Shown one piece after another: positions 55,301 to 64,000 of a stretch of 64,000 bases of DNA; within the stretch, counting starts at the first letter, position 1, and the number at the start of each line of letters is the position of its first letter. This stretch comes from Protula sp. h YS-2021 (lineage: Eukaryota; Annelida; Polychaeta; Sabellida; Serpulidae): positions 46,519,257-46,583,256 of the forward strand of contig OX457031.1 in assembly GCA_949752745.1 (NCBI GenBank). The letters run 5' to 3'. The translations under genes were made by a program, and so were the position numbers. The notes under the pieces are model-generated. The model saw nothing but the letters and a program-made list of their open reading frames with translations. It had not been told where the DNA came from and did not search any database.

Positions 55301-58300
55301 AATCCGGAGACTGTTTTGGAGAAATTGCTCTGATAAATGAAACATGCGTGCGACCTGCTTCTGTCATCACCGACCAGGTGTGCAACTTCATGGTCATACC
55401 CAGAGACCTCTACAATCTCACGCTAAAAGTAAGCTTTCTTTACGGCAGTCAAAATGATGGTCAAGATTTCTATATGAGTGAGGTTTACGGTCAATATCAC
55501 GCCGAACTGTTTTATTTGGGCTGGGTTGTAATTGTACAACCCACTCCCCTCCTCTGCCACTCTCTCGCCACAAGTTAACGATTTGGGGACTTTAACTTGA
55601 CAAAGGGTCGATAATAAGCTCATAATCGCTTTATCTGTTATCGTTTTCGAGATAATGGTCAGCTTCATTGACTATGACGGGGGCCGTCAACGCTAACGAG
55701 GTAACCGTTTTCGAGATAATGATCAACTTCGGGGTTTTTTACCTTGGCCATGACCGAAGTGTTCAAGGTCACGGAGCTACCTCTTATATAACGCCTTTTA
55801 GGCCAGACGAGGTACCTCTTACACAAGGTCTTTTAGGCCCAAAATATGTCCATTTTTGCATATAAAATGTTAATGAATTTCTCATAAAACTGAGGTGGCC
55901 AACTAGACATGCAACGTTGTCTCTGACAAATTTCGTTGTCCTAGCCCTAGAAGACTCAGAGGAATTCGCGTGACAAGGTTATAGAGGAAAAAAGGATTCA
56001 TACGGAAACACTGTACCGAATCGGACAAATTCAATAAACTGGTAGATTTAAAATCCACAAGTGTAACGATTCTGGCCACAGCTTATGACAATCTACTGTT
56101 ACTTCTACTTGTATCTCTGTTCCCAGAAAGACGCCAGTCAGTTGTTGAGAATCTATGTTTTATTTTCATTGTGTTCCCCAGTCGTACTACAACACGGAGT
56201 ACGAGGAGAGAACGGAATTCGTCGACTCACATCGCCTCTTTCGGCACTGGACGAAGAAGGAGAAGAGGCATTTGGTGGAATCGCTTCAGAGGAAAGTCTT
56301 CTGCTTTGATTCGCCTATCACCAAGCAAGGGAAGCCGTGGTCAGGCCTTGCCTTTGTCCTCGAGTATGCTTAGTCAATTTATTTTGTGTAATTCCCATCC
56401 TGCCATTTCTTTTAAATGAACTTAAGCTGGAATTTTCCGTCTATAAAAATAACACCATTAAAACAACTATAAACATTTGTCAACAACCACAGAAATGTTT
56501 TAAAATGTAGGTTTAACTTTGAAGACTACATCAAAACTTTTTGCGACGACGCATGACGATGCTTGAGGTTTGGGTGGGCGATGCGTGACGCTCCCTGACG
56601 TTGATTGAGGTCTAGGTGGGCGATGCGTGACGCTCCCTGACGTTGCTTGACTTCTAACGCTGCTTGCAGGGGTCGCGCCCATTGCCATGTAGAACCAGGC
56701 AAACACGAGCAGCAATTCCCGCAGCTTCTGCCCTACACCGAGCTCGACGTCATAGAGGCGGAAACGGGCAGGTAATGGCATTACACAGGACATACAACAC
56801 TATAAACATGCAGGTAGTCATGTTACACGTGATGTACAGTACTATACACCGGCGGGTAGTCACCGTATAATGATAGAGAACACTATATACCGGGAGTTAG
56901 TCACCTTACACATGACATACAGTACTATACACAGGGAGGTACTCACCCTACACATGATATACAGTGCTATACACCAGGAGGTAGTCAGCTTACACATGAT
57001 ATACAGTACAAGAAACATATCTACCCATGTGGCTAGCATATGTTAAAAACAGGGTTCTACCACAAACATCATGAGAACTGCCGCTTGACGCCTGAAGGCC
57101 AGTTCATCCTTTGAAGTCCTTACCCTAACATGGTTGTGTGTGTCAGCTGGATGAGCCGACCTTTCTCTCTCTCAGTCAGCTATATTTTTATCGCCGAAAA
57201 TCAGTAATACTTTCGAATTTAACTTGAATCCATCACACAAATGTTTTATTTTAGGACTTTCCTTTATTTTCCTTTTTTTCCAAATGTCTCATGCCAGTCA
57301 CTCGTCAGTAAAGAAGTATTTTCATGTTACCATTTCCAAGGCAAAAGAAGATTGCTAGCAGCACCCCGCGAGTAGGGAATGAGAACCCCGAGCAGAAGTC
57401 GGTGGATCACGTGCATATCAAGCGAAAGGAGGGCTACGCGGCCGCCGAGAAGTACCAGCTCGACAAGTACGCCTTCTTCCACCCCCTCCCTCCTCACCTC
57501 AGCTTCATAAGCAGGCTGCTCCCTCTGTCCCAGCTCCACAAGTATGCGCCCCCCGTCCCAACTGTATAAGCACGCCCTCCCCTACCCCTCCCTCCCCGCC
57601 TCAGCTCCACAAGTACGCCGTCCCCCACCCCTCCCTCCCCGCCTCAGCTCAACCAGTACGCCGTCCCCCACCCCTCCCTCCCTGCCTCAGCTCCACAAGG
57701 ACGCCGTCCCCCACCCCTCCCTCCCGCCTCAGCTCAACAAGTACGCCGTCCCCCACCCCTCCCTCCCCGCCTCAGCTCCACAAGTACGCCGTCCCCCACC
57801 CCTCCCTCTCCGCCCCAGCTCCACATGTACGCCGGCCCCCACCCCTCCCTCCCCGCCTCAGCTCAACCAGTACGCCGTCCCCCACCCCTCCCTCCCTGCC
57901 TCAGCTCCACAAGGACGCCGTCCCCCTCCCTCCCTGCCTCAGCTCCACAAGGACGCCGTCCCCCACCCCTCCCTCCCGCCTCAGCTCAACAAGTACGCCG
58001 TCCCCTACCCCTCCCTCCCCGCCTCAGCTCCACAAGTACGCCGTCCCCCACCCCTCCCTCTCCGCCCCAGCTCCACATGTACGCCGGCCCCCACCCCTCC
58101 CTCCCAGCCTCAGCTCCACAAGTACGCCGTCCCCCACCCCTCCCTCCCCACCTCAGCTCCACAAGTACGCCGTCCCCCTTCCCTGCCCCAGCACTACAAG
58201 CACGCCGTTTCCCCCCTCCCCTAAGCTCCATTAAGCACGCTGCCCCCCTTTATCCCAGTTCCACAGTCCCTACCCCCCATACTGTGTCTGGCGCAGTTCT

Positions 58301-61300
58301 TTTCTTGAAATATTATTTCACGATTTCCAGTGAGCTTACAAAACAAATACTCGTGTAAACGACATCGGTAAGTCGTAGAAAATTTGTCGTTCTTAATCCG
58401 AAGCCGCTTAAAAGTGGTGCCTTTTCGAGCGAATCATGAAGGTGTCATCCTAACAACGCTGCCCTTTTTTTGTTAAACTTTATAGCAGTTTGAAATTAAT
58501 TACAGTGAATTCACTGCGAAATTGCACTAAATGGAATTACAGTGAAGTTCCTGTGAAATTGAAGTGAACTTTAATTCTTGAAATTACAGTGAAATTAGAA
58601 TAAAACAACAGTTAAACATCAATGAAATTAAAGTGAACTATAAGTGAAATTATAGCGAGCTTCAGTGAATAAAATTACAGTTGTCTTTCAATGAAATAAC
58701 AGTAAAATTTCTGTTAAAGTACACAGTGCCATTTCGCTGAAATATCAGTGTTACCACAGTGAATTTATAGTGAAATAATTGAACTGCTCGGAATGAACTT
58801 TTATGCAAAGGATCGTCGTTATTGCGTGACCAGGTGTGTTCATTTCTACACCGTGGAGCGAGGCGACATCGTGGGGGACATAGAAGGCATCATGGAACTC
58901 CCAACCAGCGTGGGCACCACCACTGCTACCACTCAGGTCACAGCATTCATCCGTAAGCATCAAGCCATCCAGCAATCCAAAAGTTACATAGCATTGTATA
59001 GAATCTCATACAACTTTGTATAGCATTTAAACACACACCCTGCTTATGCGCCAGTTGCTGTAAGGTAAATTAAAGTATTCTAATATTCGCATTGAGCAAA
59101 AATTATCATCAAATTATCAAGATTCTTTATAAGTTCCAGTTCACAAACATTGCGACAATTTCAAAGGATGAAAATATCGCTCGCCATTTGTGAGAATATT
59201 ATTTGTAATGTAGAATATCACCATGGTTGAGAATGTCACTCAACATGGGTGAGAATATTGCTTACCTTGGCTGAGAACATTAAACATGGGTTAGAATATC
59301 ACTCGCCATGATCGAGCATATCACCCATCATGACTTAGAATATCACTCACCATGTGGGAGAATATCACTCACCGTGCTTGAGAATATCGCTCGCCATGGC
59401 TGAGAATATCACTCACCATTCCTGATAATGGCACTCACATTGGTTGTGAATATCACTCGCCATGAGTTGGAATATCACTCATCATAAGTGACAATATCAC
59501 TCACCATGCGTGAGAGTATCACTCGCCACCGAGCAGACCATTGTATATTTCGTACTCCCCGCATTGGTGTGAACACCATGTGGTTGGCAAGGTCACATAT
59601 CCCACCAACATGATAACAGCCATATCATTGCCAAATCTTGTAGCTATCCAGCTTGAATACTCTACGTGTGTCAACTTAATGCCACATTGGGATTTTTGAG
59701 ATCAACGAAATCACAAATGTTAGCCACTGAAGTACACTTAATCACAAACTCGTCTTTTATGGCAACATACGATTTCATGCATCAAGTACGGCGAAAGAAT
59801 GGCATTCACTGCTCTGCCAGCCGATCCAGATAACGCAGCTTATCGGCGATTATTTTATTGGCTCAGGCAATCACTGATTAGGCACAGTCAAGATAGGCCG
59901 GCCTGACTTACATTGTGAAATTATGAACACATTAAGAAATAAAAATAAACGACAACAACAATACTGCACTGGATTTTTTAATTAAATTTAATATGTGAAA
60001 TTAATCAAAATCTTCTTGATTAATGAACGAAATACTAAAAAATGTGAATGGTTAGTTTCATCTCAATGAACCGGAAAATTTGACCTTGATAAAGGGGTCA
60101 CGCAGGCGATCAGGAAGCAGGCAGGCATGTAAAGGTGTTGCAAACCTCCATAGGGATAAGTGAATATTTTCAGTCAACCCAAAGAACTACGAAAGGCTGA
60201 TAGCGAAACGAGGCAGTGACGACGCGACGATACAGCTACTGCGACAAAACGTCAACAGCAAGCTAAAAACCCGGCTACTCTATGGTAAGTACGGGCACAC
60301 AACAAAACACTCGCCTGCAGTGTGGTAAGTACGGGCACACATCAAGCTAAACACTCGGTTACTGTATGGTAAGTATGGGCACACAACAAGCTAAACACTT
60401 GGTTACTGTACGGTAAGTACGGACACACAACAAGCTAAACACTCGGTTACTGTATGGTAAGTACGGACACACAACAAGCCAAACAATCGCCTGCAGTATG
60501 GTAAGTACGGGCACACAACAAGCTAAACACTCGGTTACTGTATGGTAAGTACGGACACACAACAAGCCAAACACTTGCCTGCTGTATGGTAAGTACGGGC
60601 ACACAACAAACTAAACACCCGGCTACTGTATGGTAAGTACGGGCACACAGCACAATGCAAAAGACCCGCCTGCTGTATGGTAAGTAAGGGCACACGACAA
60701 TCTAAACACTCGGTTACTGTATGGTAAGTACGGCCACACATCAAGCTAAACACTCGCCTGCTGTATCTTAAGTACGGGCACATAACAAGTATGGCAAGTT
60801 CGAGTACGCAGCAAGCTGAACACCAGGCCGCTGTATGGTAAGTACCTCCTTATAAATGAAATTCTATGTTCTCTCAAGCGCTTTGAAATCTGTGTGCAAA
60901 TGCTTAAATAAATTGTTGGAAATGGGACGTTTTTAATTTACAAGAACAAACCATATCTTTGGTAATATCTACGTGTTGGTTCCCACAAACAGGACTGGCA
61001 ATATTTTGTTGTGGAGCAGGTAGCGGCATCCCGTTGCTGAGGGCCATCTACAACAAGATGAACAGCCTGGGGCGGGAGCGGTTCACGCGGCCGCCGGTGG
61101 TGCTGCGGGACGGCAAGCACCTGCCTTCCGATGACGTCCTTTTTAACCACCTGGTTAGTGCCACTCCAGTATCCTTTTGCCGGACACTGACAATTTTCCA
61201 GCTTTTCAAATCTCCTCCTAAAGGCATCAGGCAGGGGAGTTTTTATCTTTATATTAACAATGTAAAGCGACGGGTTTTTAGAATTTTCGAAAACTAATCG

Positions 61301-64000
61301 AAAAGGCGTCAAATAATATTTTCACACACCGGCTTTGATCATTTTAGCATGTATAAAGTCAGAAAAATCACAGCATTAGATAAATCAATTGAATGTAATT
61401 AAATACATTTCTGTGCTCATTTTGGCGGGGAAATATACTGATACGGCACCAGTGTAATTGGAGGATTGGTTAATGTCCATCTTCCCTGCACAGCAGAAAG
61501 CATGATTTGCAAGTTATTCATCTGCAATACCTTAAGAGAAAGCTGTAAAATTGTGAAACAAGACGTAGAAATTCTGTCAAAACATGACGCAGAAAGTCCG
61601 TCAAAATATGGCGCAGAAAGTATTCAAAATAATACGAAGAAAATCTGCCAAAGCATGACGCAGAAAGTCCGTCAAAACATGACGCAGAAAATCTGTTAAA
61701 ACATGGCCCAGAAAGTCTGTCAAAACATGGTGCAGAAAATCTGTCAAAACATGGCGCAGAAAATCTGCCAAAACATGCCACAGAAAGTACGTCAAAACAT
61801 GACCCAGAAAGTCCGTCAAACATGGCGCAGAAAGTCTGTCATAACATAAGTTACTGGAATATTTCTACAGCAGAATATACTGAATTTCAGTTGCATTAAA
61901 AACAAAAATTAATATATGAGAAAAACGTTCAGAGGCTTTCACATGCAATATCAATATTAAAAAAAAGAAAAGAAAAAAAAGATAAGCGAGAAAAAGACCC
62001 TTGAGTACGTATACGGTATTTTGCTTTTGCTGTATTAAAGTACCGAATTTTAAAGGAATTGAAATTCCGCTTAAATTTTAGATATCTAATACTGTATTTT
62101 AGGTATCAAGAATATTTTAGATATTTGAAATTAATATAAATCTTGTTCCTTAATTTTTCGATATCAAGACATGGTATTTACACCGAAGTTCAGTTTTAGA
62201 CATCGTAAATGATTATTGGTATGTAAAATTCAGCGATAAATGGGAAATTAAAAATTAATGTAGTTGCATTTTTAAGAATTATTCATTAACTTGGGCACTG
62301 CTAGATTGCAAAATAGTAGTAACTTTATAAAATTTTCAGATGAGCAAGTTTATAAAGAACGAGGCGGAGCTTCTGATACCGAAGGTGCGCGGTGGTCTCT
62401 ATTACCGCGACCTGGCGCTGGAAAAGGCGCGTATACGTAACAGCGTGGAGGAGCACGCGGGCGAAGAGGCGAACGCCTTACGTAAGATGAGGCAGGTGAA
62501 GCGAATAAAGCGCGCCAAGCGACCGCCCTCGCTCAAACCCAGGACCGTGAAAGCGCTCAAAAAATCACTCAGTATTCTCCGAGATATGCAGCAATTTGAA
62601 GAAAAGAAAGCTTACATTCAGGTTTGTCCGATGAAATGTTATATATTGTAGTCTGAATTCCTTTGCAAACAAGATTGCAATGGAAGGAAATTCAATTATA
62701 TTTAGAAAAATACTTGGAAAAGGGTCGAAGTACACGTTACCAATGTACGACTTTTTGTCATACCACTCATGAAATGCCCACCAGGACAAAGACGCCTTCC
62801 GACTGATTTAAACTGTGGACACATTGTCATGTGAATCGAGTTCTATATATGGGACACATCCTTTCTTTTTGGCAGGGTTGGGGAAGGGAGTGTATGTGCT
62901 TGTGAAATCTGGATTAAAGATTTGTCGAGAAATGCTAGGTTAGGTTATACTACCAAAGATTTATAGGACACAGTGGTCGCCATCCGATCAAAGTGCATTC
63001 ACTCAGTATGTGAAACAGGATTTTCTACGCAAGCAATTACGACACTTTGTCATGTCATCGCGTGTTTTGTCTGAGGGCCGAGGCTTATGTACATGAGAAC
63101 TAGTCAACGGTAAATCGAATAAGTTTGACACTTGGCCGAATCGGATTTACACGTGATAGGATTGAATTGACACGTGATAGGATCGGATTGACACTTGGTA
63201 GGATCGGAAAAATCTTTAGGCGAGGAAGAAAAATCTTGTTTCTCATCCCATTTTTTAACTGACCCGTTGGGCCGGCGATTTTTGTTCTCGAATAAGTAGC
63301 CTAATGGATTCATATCGTCTAATCATTTTAAATGGTTCAATAGTTTTAGAAAATGTTTATATAACACGACATTTATTTTATCAAATTATCAGCTGCTATT
63401 TCGAAGCGTTTGAACTATTACTTGCACAGAAATGCAGAAGGCGAAGGGATAAATTTCTCACTGTGAAAAGCCACTTCATAACTTTTCCACCCGAACGATA
63501 TGCGATTTTTCTTTATTTTTCGAAATTATGGACTTGTTTATTGAAGATTTTAGTAACCCGATTGGTGAATGCGAAACGAGGATAATTTTGTTCCTCGCCT
63601 TAGGGCTTGGCTGCTGCCCTTTTAAAGCCGAGATACATCCGTGTCTTTTCTTTTCAGGAAGTAAGACAACGAGAAGAGGATGAGATAAAAGCAGCAAAGG
63701 CTCAGTTTAAAAAATTCAAGCGGTACAGTATGGCCATGGTAACCAAAAATAACGAACCCTTTGAGCCAGGCAAACTGACTACAGCAATGCTTCAACAACA
63801 CGATCAAATAATGTCAGAAAAATTCCAAAAAGAAAAGAAAAAGGACGGGCCGACAACTAGGCCATCGCCGTTCATCACTAAGCTGAAGGAAAATTATACA
63901 GAATCTACTCCCGATTTGTCGAAACCTGAACGAAAGCACGTGACCATCAGAGCTAGCTCGGCGCATGCCAACAAAAGTCCCGGTGAAGAAGCAGGTGCTT
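52300..64000 (+). CDS. Protein with two cyclic-nucleotide-binding domains (CNBD2-like), 13 exons, 3' incomplete
   Basis: Exons: 52300-52322, 52528-52685, 54211-54298, 54759-54979, 55301-55428, 56182-56363, 56670-56771, 57341-57466, 58834-58952, 60174-60284, 60993-61153, 62340-62621, 63658-64000+. All joins are phase-consistent and give 681 codons without a stop. CNB domain 1 (residues about 60-206) has the entry motif EVIMRQGDYGDTLFIILSGS and a phosphate-binding cassette, FGEIALINETCVRPASV, that keeps the Glu and Arg expected for nucleotide contact. A Ser/Thr/Asp/Glu-rich loop of about 45 residues splits its beta-barrel. CNB domain 2 (about 207-395) is degenerate: VGDIEGIMELPTSVGTTTA lacks the Arg. 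The C-terminal part is basic and helical. Related to CNBD2, a sperm-expressed family; orthology not proven. Confidence 0.85.
52528..52685 (+). CDS. CNB gene exon 2
   Basis: Acceptor GTCATTATTTAG; LGPEPDAFSMDKNRQRKLTA then KKPPESRPKYEIEFVLPWVK and EVLSNLED. Donor ACG|GTAAGA, phase 1. N-terminal basic region leading into CNB domain 1. Confidence 0.85.
52930..53560. repeat. Interspersed repeat rich in ACGTC/GACGT words
   Basis: Within intron 2. Words such as CAACGTCT, AACGTTGAAT and GACGTCTAGACGTC recur in both orientations. Probably a small interspersed or foldback element; not classified. Confidence 0.5.
54211..54298 (+). CDS. CNB gene exon 3
   Basis: Acceptor TTCCAAACTAG; DVLSEIVRSCEHRVVQTNEV then IMRQGDYGD. 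This is the first helix and first strands of CNB domain 1. Donor ACAC|GTAAGC, phase 2. Confidence 0.9.
54759..54979 (+). CDS. CNB gene exon 4
   Basis: Acceptor TCGTGTGTAG; LFIILSGSVSLYINTGDK is a CNB strand pair. It is followed by an acidic Ser/Thr-rich insertion (TSETDASDSTTSDSTGS, AGDEEQDG) and LKLGHFISKFG. Donor TTTG|GTTTGT, phase 1. Confidence 0.9.
55301..55428 (+). CDS. CNB gene exon 5 (phosphate-binding cassette)
   Basis: Acceptor TTTGTTGCAG; ESGDCFGEIALINETCVRPA then SVITDQVCNFMVIPRDLYNL. Glu in FGEIAL and Arg in CVRPAS sit where cAMP/cGMP-binding proteins contact ribose and phosphate. Donor AAA|GTAAGC, phase 0. Confidence 0.92.
56182..56363 (+). CDS. CNB gene exon 6
   Basis: Acceptor TGTTCCCCAG; SYYNTEYEERTEFVDSHRLF, RHWTKKEKRHLVESLQRKVF, SGLAFVLE. 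It opens CNB domain 2. Donor CGA|GTATGC, phase 2. Confidence 0.9.
56540..56665. repeat. Short tandem repeat before the exon 7 acceptor
   Basis: Two to three units of about 57 bp with GGTGGGCGATGCGTGACGCT, CCCTGACGTTG. They end just upstream of the acceptor. Confidence 0.6.
56670..56771 (+). CDS. CNB gene exon 7
   Basis: Acceptor CTGCTTGCAG; EGRAHCHVEPGKHEQQFPQL then PYTELDVIEAETG. Donor GGCAG|GTAATG, phase 2. Its last bases belong to a minisatellite unit. Confidence 0.88.
56763..57012 (+). repeat. 5'-splice-site minisatellite after exon 7
   Basis: Unit about 46 bp: exon end ACGGGCAG, donor GTAATGG, then CATTACACAGGACATACA, ACACTATA. Later units carry GCAG|GTAGTCATG, GCGG|GTAGTCACC, GGAG|GTACTCACC and GGAG|GTAGTCAGC. 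About six copies. Confidence 0.85.
57341..57466 (+). CDS. CNB gene exon 8
   Basis: Acceptor ACCATTTCCAAG; QKKIASSTPRVGNENPEQKS then HVHIKRKEGYAAAEKYQLD. Donor GACAA|GTACGC (phase 2) was deduced from the phase of exon 9. It is an insertion within CNB domain 2. Confidence 0.82.
57456..58215 (+). repeat. 5'-splice-site minisatellite after exon 8
   Basis: About 17 units of 41-43 bp: CAGCTCGACAA|GTACGCC in the exon, then CAGCTCCACAAGTACGCCGT with CCCCCACCCCTCCCTCCCC. The unit is the last 11 exonic bases plus about 30 intronic. The long Pro/Ser/Thr/Arg-rich frames across it are artefacts. Confidence 0.9.
58490..58785. repeat. Degenerate short-unit repeat in intron 8
   Basis: About a dozen units of 20-25 bp around GAAATTACAGTGAA. 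The sequence contains many ACAG acceptor-like words. The functional acceptor of exon 9 (GACCAG) lies 50 bp beyond and is not an obvious unit. Confidence 0.7.
58834..58952 (+). CDS. CNB gene exon 9
   Basis: Acceptor GCGTGACCAG; VHFYTVERGDIVGDIEGIME then LPTSVGTTTATTQVTAFI. This is the degenerate phosphate-binding cassette of CNB domain 2. Donor ATCC|GTAAGC, phase 1. Confidence 0.88.
59185..59530. repeat. Minisatellite in intron 9
   Basis: About eleven 30-bp units of GAGAATATCACTCACCATGG. Each unit has GGTGAG-like words on both strands. No copy of the exon 9 junction seen. Confidence 0.75.
60174..60284 (+). CDS. CNB gene exon 10
   Basis: Acceptor AATATTTTCAG; LNPKNYERLIAKRGSDDATI then QLLRQNVNSKLKTRLLY. 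It is the C-terminal helix of CNB domain 2. Donor TATG|GTAAGT, phase 1. Confidence 0.9.
60261..60850 (+). repeat. 5'-splice-site minisatellite after exon 10
   Basis: About 13 units of 44 bp. The unit is the last 24 exonic bases (AAGCTAAAAACCCGGCTACT, CTATG) plus about 20 intronic (GTAAGTACGGGCACACAACA). Nearly every copy keeps TATG|GTAAGTAC or a one-base variant. Confidence 0.95.
60993..61153 (+). CDS. CNB gene exon 11
   Basis: Acceptor TCCCACAAACAG; LAIFCCGAGSGIPLLRAIYN, KMNSLGRERFTRPPVVLRDG, LPSDDVLFNHL. Strong GC3 bias in this frame. Donor CTG|GTTAGT, phase 0. Confidence 0.88.
61555..61850. repeat. Minisatellite in intron 11
   Basis: About 13 units of 22-23 bp: GTCAAAACATGACGCAGAAA. Both strands stay open across it, giving artefactual frames. 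Confidence 0.85.
62340..62621 (+). CDS. CNB gene exon 12
   Basis: Acceptor AATTTTCAG, 94 codons; MSKFIKNEAELLIPKVRGGL, YYRDLALEKARIRNSVEEHA, a basic KRIKRAKRPPSLKPR patch and SLSILRDMQQFEEKKAYIQ. Donor CAG|GTTTGT, phase 0. Helical and basic; no named domain. Confidence 0.9.
62622..63657. other. Intron 12
   Basis: No minisatellite at its splice sites. A short direct repeat of CACGTGATAGGATCGGATTG lies at 63150-63200, and a segment at 63240-63295 resembles 40580-40660. Confidence 0.5.
63658..64000 (+). CDS. CNB gene exon 13 (runs off the window)
   Basis: Acceptor TCTTTTCAG; EVRQREEDEIKAAKAQFKKF, RYSMAMVTKNNEPFEPGKLT, then a Lys- and Ser/Pro-rich tail. Open to the last base, so the stop lies beyond. 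Confidence 0.88.

Noticed and set aside
56117..56181. Extra CNB exon after CCCAG at 56128 (KDASQLLRIYVLF)
   Set aside because: The later acceptor at 56181 gives phase 0 and the CNB-like frame directly; the upstream stretch has no donor and continues into the pyrimidine tract.
57544..58358. Long Pro/Arg/Ser-rich open frames (226 and 177 codons)
   Set aside because: They are translations of the 41-43 bp minisatellite in two frames, in the intron after exon 8. No non-repeat domain, and the phase evidence places them in the intron.
60359..60783. Cys/Leu/Val-rich minus-strand frames of about 82 codons
   Set aside because: Antisense of the 44-bp repeat after exon 10; open only because of the repeat period.
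61518..61823. Phe/Ser/Asp repeat frames over 61.5-61.8 kb
   Set aside because: Translations of the 22-23 bp minisatellite.

Overview
This is a window of an animal (metazoan) nuclear genome. The evidence is a low gene density, short GC-rich exons with GT-AG introns, L2/CR1-type retrotransposon remnants, MULE-type and foldback DNA-element remnants, and long microsatellites. Most intergenic and intronic DNA is AT-rich. I cannot fix the species. Minisatellites that grow out of exon/intron boundaries recall, from memory, a report on the amphioxus Adh locus, so a cephalochordate or other marine deuterostome/invertebrate is my best guess.

Layout. (1) 1-15 kb: no conserved host gene recognised. It holds a short MULE-like element, a 382-bp palindromic element and the first copy (about 1.2-10.07 kb) of a segmental duplication, then sequence with little recognisable content and a (TA)n tract. 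(2) 37.6 to 15.1 kb, minus strand: a gene of about 20 exons for an ankyrin-repeat protein with a C-terminal Dpy-30-type motif. I rebuilt it from phase-matched exons. Its N-terminal exons carry in-frame TAG codons and one frameshift; the rest is clean. One intron hosts a plus-strand L2/CR1-like reverse transcriptase relic with a (GAT)n tail. (3) 40.5 to 39.2 kb, minus strand: two exons of a ribosomal protein L27-like gene, diverging from the family at the end. (4) 41.4-52.2 kb: the second copy of the segmental duplication, interrupted by a 4.2-kb structure of two near-identical 1.2-kb inverted arms around a broken reverse transcriptase. (5) 52.3 kb to the window end, plus strand: thirteen phase-consistent exons (681 codons so far) of a protein with two cyclic-nucleotide-binding (CNB) domains, CNBD2-like, incomplete at the right edge.

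The most striking feature is shared by both large genes. In at least six introns a tandem minisatellite starts at, and contains, the exon/intron junction: the last nucleotides of the exon plus the 5' splice site are repeated 4-17 times, or in two cases the 3' splice site is. The intron after exon 10 of the CNB gene thus has about a dozen near-consensus 5' splice sites within 560 bp. A Dpy-30 exon with its acceptor is also duplicated in an apparently exact 517-bp tandem repeat. No known pathway links the genes; both large genes have architectures often seen in ciliary/sperm proteins, which is inference only.
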